Below are positions 62,586 to 64,000 of a DNA stretch of 64,000 nucleotides, one piece after another; position 1 is the stretch's first letter; the number at the start of each line of letters is the position of its first letter. The notes below the pieces were generated by a model. The model was given only the letters and a program-made list of their open reading frames with translations. It did no database searches and had not been told where the DNA came from. The position numbers and the translations under genes are program-made. The DNA comes from Candidatus Endomicrobiellum cubanum (lineage in GTDB: Bacteria; Elusimicrobiota; Endomicrobiia; Endomicrobiales; Endomicrobiaceae), in assembly GCA_031269735.1 (NCBI GenBank), contig JAISYS010000042.1, positions 62,001 through 126,000 of the forward strand. Reading direction: 5' to 3'.

Positions 62586-63922
62586 AATGACACCTTATTC
62601 CATGAACCAAATAGTTCATTATTGTGAAATTGTGCAGTAAGTTCTTGTTTATATTCAACAGCAGATATATAAGCCATAATATCATCTATGCGTTTATAAT
62701 ACAAAATATTTGTATCAGAAACAATAAACAAAAACCCACTTCTATGCACCAAAGCCATTTTATGCAACAGGGGTTCTGTGCACACTGAAGACACATCCAC
62801 CAAAACTTCCATCTCATTATTATAATGCAGAAAACCACTCCTAAATTTTAACGCAGTTTGATTTAACTTCTTACCTAATTTACCCAAACACAATAATATG
62901 TCCTCTGTTCTGTCAATGCTCATATCATTATTTAGCGCTACAGTATGCTTAAATAATTTTTTAGCATTTCTTATCATAAATTCTACATCAACAACATTAC
63001 TAGTAGCTTTACTCACATACTCATCAATAGATATCGTACTCAGAGATTCTTTTACTTCTGCTATTTTGTTATTTATCTTTATATCCCTTCTAAATTCCAA
63101 ATAATGATTAATCAATTCCTCAATTATATCCTCATTATACATTTTCATGTTTTCTCTTAACAAGTTTAAACCCTTCACTTCTATACAAGACCTGTATAAT
63201 GTATCTAAATCTTCTATTACAGGGTCAGCTGCTCTTCTTGTTACTATTTTTATAGCCTCAACTAAAGTCTGTCTCTTATTGTCATCAATTGTAATTCTTC
63301 TTCCAATATAACCTTCCGAACTCATAAAATAACATTCACTAGCTACTATATCCTTAGCACTTGGAATTCTATCAATAGCACTATCTTTTAATAATTTTTC
63401 AGCTTTTTTATATCCGACATAAATCGATAACAAATGAATTTTAAGCTCTTTGCTTCTTTTATGAATACGATATAAAGATTTTACTATATTAAAAGCAGAT
63501 TTAGCATAAAATACAGAATTCTCCACTAGAGAATTTTCTTCAGCTATCCAATCTACTCCCCCATCGTCCTCGTTTTCGATATATCCAGCTAATTTTACTT
63601 CTTCCAAGTACTTATGAGCATCTAATCCATAAAGTATTTGGTCTATATATTTTTTTGGATATTTTTCATCAATATCGTCTAGCCTTGAAAGTAATAACCC
63701 ATCACGTTCTAATTTCTGCTTTTCCGGATTATAATCGGCATACAAATCTTGCATCAAAGTAGTTATTGACAGTATATCTCGTTCAGGAAATTTTTCTAGT
63801 ACATGTATAATTAAACCATCATAAGGAGATAAGCTGTCCATTTGTGGCCGCCCATGCCTCAAGACTAAATCCACTATCATCGGCTTGCAAGGCCCTCGTA
63901 CAAGGCTCGTGTGTCTCAGCAT
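62579..63922 (-). CDS. Large hypothetical helical protein
   Basis: 447 residues from the track ATG, which has GGAAGGAG 9 bases upstream, or 420 from an ATG 27 codons later (MDSLSPYDG), which would overlap the upstream gene by only 23 bases. The chain is strongly helical with many Lys/Glu/Asp and no membrane segment or recognised motif. Its first 27 residues overlap an open upstream frame, so the later start is plausible despite the weaker ribosome site. Confidence 0.55.
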   Translation of the reverse strand: MLRHTSLVRGPCKPMIVDLVLRHGRPQMDSLSPYDGLIIHVLEKFPERDILSITTLMQDLYADYNPEKQKLERDGLLLSRLDDIDEKYPKKYIDQILYGLDAHKYLEEVKLAGYIENEDDGGVDWIAEENSLVENSVFYAKSAFNIVKSLYRIHKRSKELKIHLLSIYVGYKKAEKLLKDSAIDRIPSAKDIVASECYFMSSEGYIGRRITIDDNKRQTLVEAIKIVTRRAADPVIEDLDTLYRSCIEVKGLNLLRENMKMYNEDIIEELINHYLEFRRDIKINNKIAEVKESLSTISIDEYVSKATSNVVDVEFMIRNAKKLFKHTVALNNDMSIDRTEDILLCLGKLGKKLNQTALKFRSGFLHYNNEMEVLVDVSSVCTEPLLHKMALVHRSGFLFIVSDTNILYYKRIDDIMAYISAVEYKQELTAQFHNNELFGSWNKVSLC

Positions 63923-64000
63923 TAGTAGCTACTCCTTCCAATGTTTTTATTATAAATGATACATCTTCACTGTCCTTAAGTATATCATAAACTACAGTCG
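63819..64000 (-). CDS. C-terminal end of an unidentified gene (partial at window edge)
   Basis: The frame is open from the right edge to a TGA, giving about 60 residues that end in GFSLEAWAATNGQLISL. Nothing identifies it. Absent from the ORF track because its start lies outside the window. Confidence 0.45.
   Translation of the reverse strand, partial: TVVYDILKDSEDVSFIIKTLEGVATNAETHEPCTRALQADDSGFSLEAWAATNGQLISL

Noticed and set aside
1-64000. CRISPR array, tRNA genes, insertion sequences
   Set aside because: No regularly spaced repeats, cloverleaf-like CCA ends or transposase motifs were noticed on reading; a computed scan was not possible.

Overview
The window is 64 kb of AT-rich DNA in which every gene I can support lies on the minus strand. 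Genes are packed end to end, with 1-20 base overlaps (ATGA, TAATG, GTGA) and strong AGGAGG-type ribosome binding sites. No gap exceeds about 220 bases. I see no rRNA, tRNA, CRISPR array, transposase, capsid, portal or terminase gene. Standard stop codons are used, and TTG and GTG starts occur. The low GC, the type VII secretion-like ATPase, the LigA-type and GreA-type relatives and a chemotaxis receptor point to a large extrachromosomal element (giant plasmid, phage-plasmid or jumbo-phage-like) of a motile low-GC Bacillota host. The exact host cannot be read from the sequence.

The genes are transcribed from right to left. 64.0-54 kb: a long family A DNA polymerase with proofreading domain, a catalytically stripped NAD-ligase C-terminus (zinc finger, HhH, BRCT), a pseudo-ATPase related to the AAA/PD-(D/E)XK family, and unknown helical proteins. 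54-49.5 kb: a run of small membrane proteins, a peptide deformylase and unknowns. 48.8-43.4 kb: a type VII secretion-like module with an EssC/FtsK-type ATPase, two secreted or anchored accessory proteins, a tiny membrane protein and two WXG100-sized helical proteins ending in a strong hairpin. 43.3-38.5 kb: a 911-residue unknown protein, a second short family A polymerase and an RNase HI. 38.5-34.4 kb: accessory genes (chemotaxis receptor, RibA-like protein, frameshifted membrane protein, GC-rich nucleotidyltransferase-like pair, RNase H1-like hybrid-binding protein).

34.3-28.8 kb: NERD nuclease-like protein, DnaQ exonuclease, Toprim primase-like protein, zinc proteins, HEPN protein, and an abundant-looking acidic-tailed protein that may bind ssDNA. 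28.8-21.1 kb: a recombination and repair operon with a Rad50/SbcC split into two genes, an SbcD-like nuclease, a J-domain protein, a probable sliding clamp and a UvrD-like helicase. 21-18.6 kb: unknowns, a true terminator, and an inositol monophosphatase. 18.5-16.6 kb: an AAA/PD-(D/E)XK gene with a gene relic beside it, probably acquired. 16.6-10.3 kb: a GreA-like factor, a TadZ/CpaE-like protein and a GspE/PilB-like ATPase with an altered P-loop. 10.3-7.4 kb: ParM and ParR-like segregation proteins and a FEN-type 5' nuclease. 7.1-4 kb: a GC-rich, probably very abundant 404-residue protein and a DnaX-like clamp loader. 3.7-0 kb: anchored protein, RNase H-like protein, gamma-glutamylcyclotransferase-like protein, an SDR enzyme with an altered catalytic motif, and a HipA-like kinase that runs off the left edge.

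Taken together, the element carries much of its own bacterial-style replisome (two polymerases, clamp, clamp loader, primase core, flap nuclease, several RNase H proteins), double-strand-break processing, actin-based partitioning, and two cell-envelope machines (type VII-like and type IV pilus/Tad-like). The replicative helicase, origin and any virion genes would lie outside the window.
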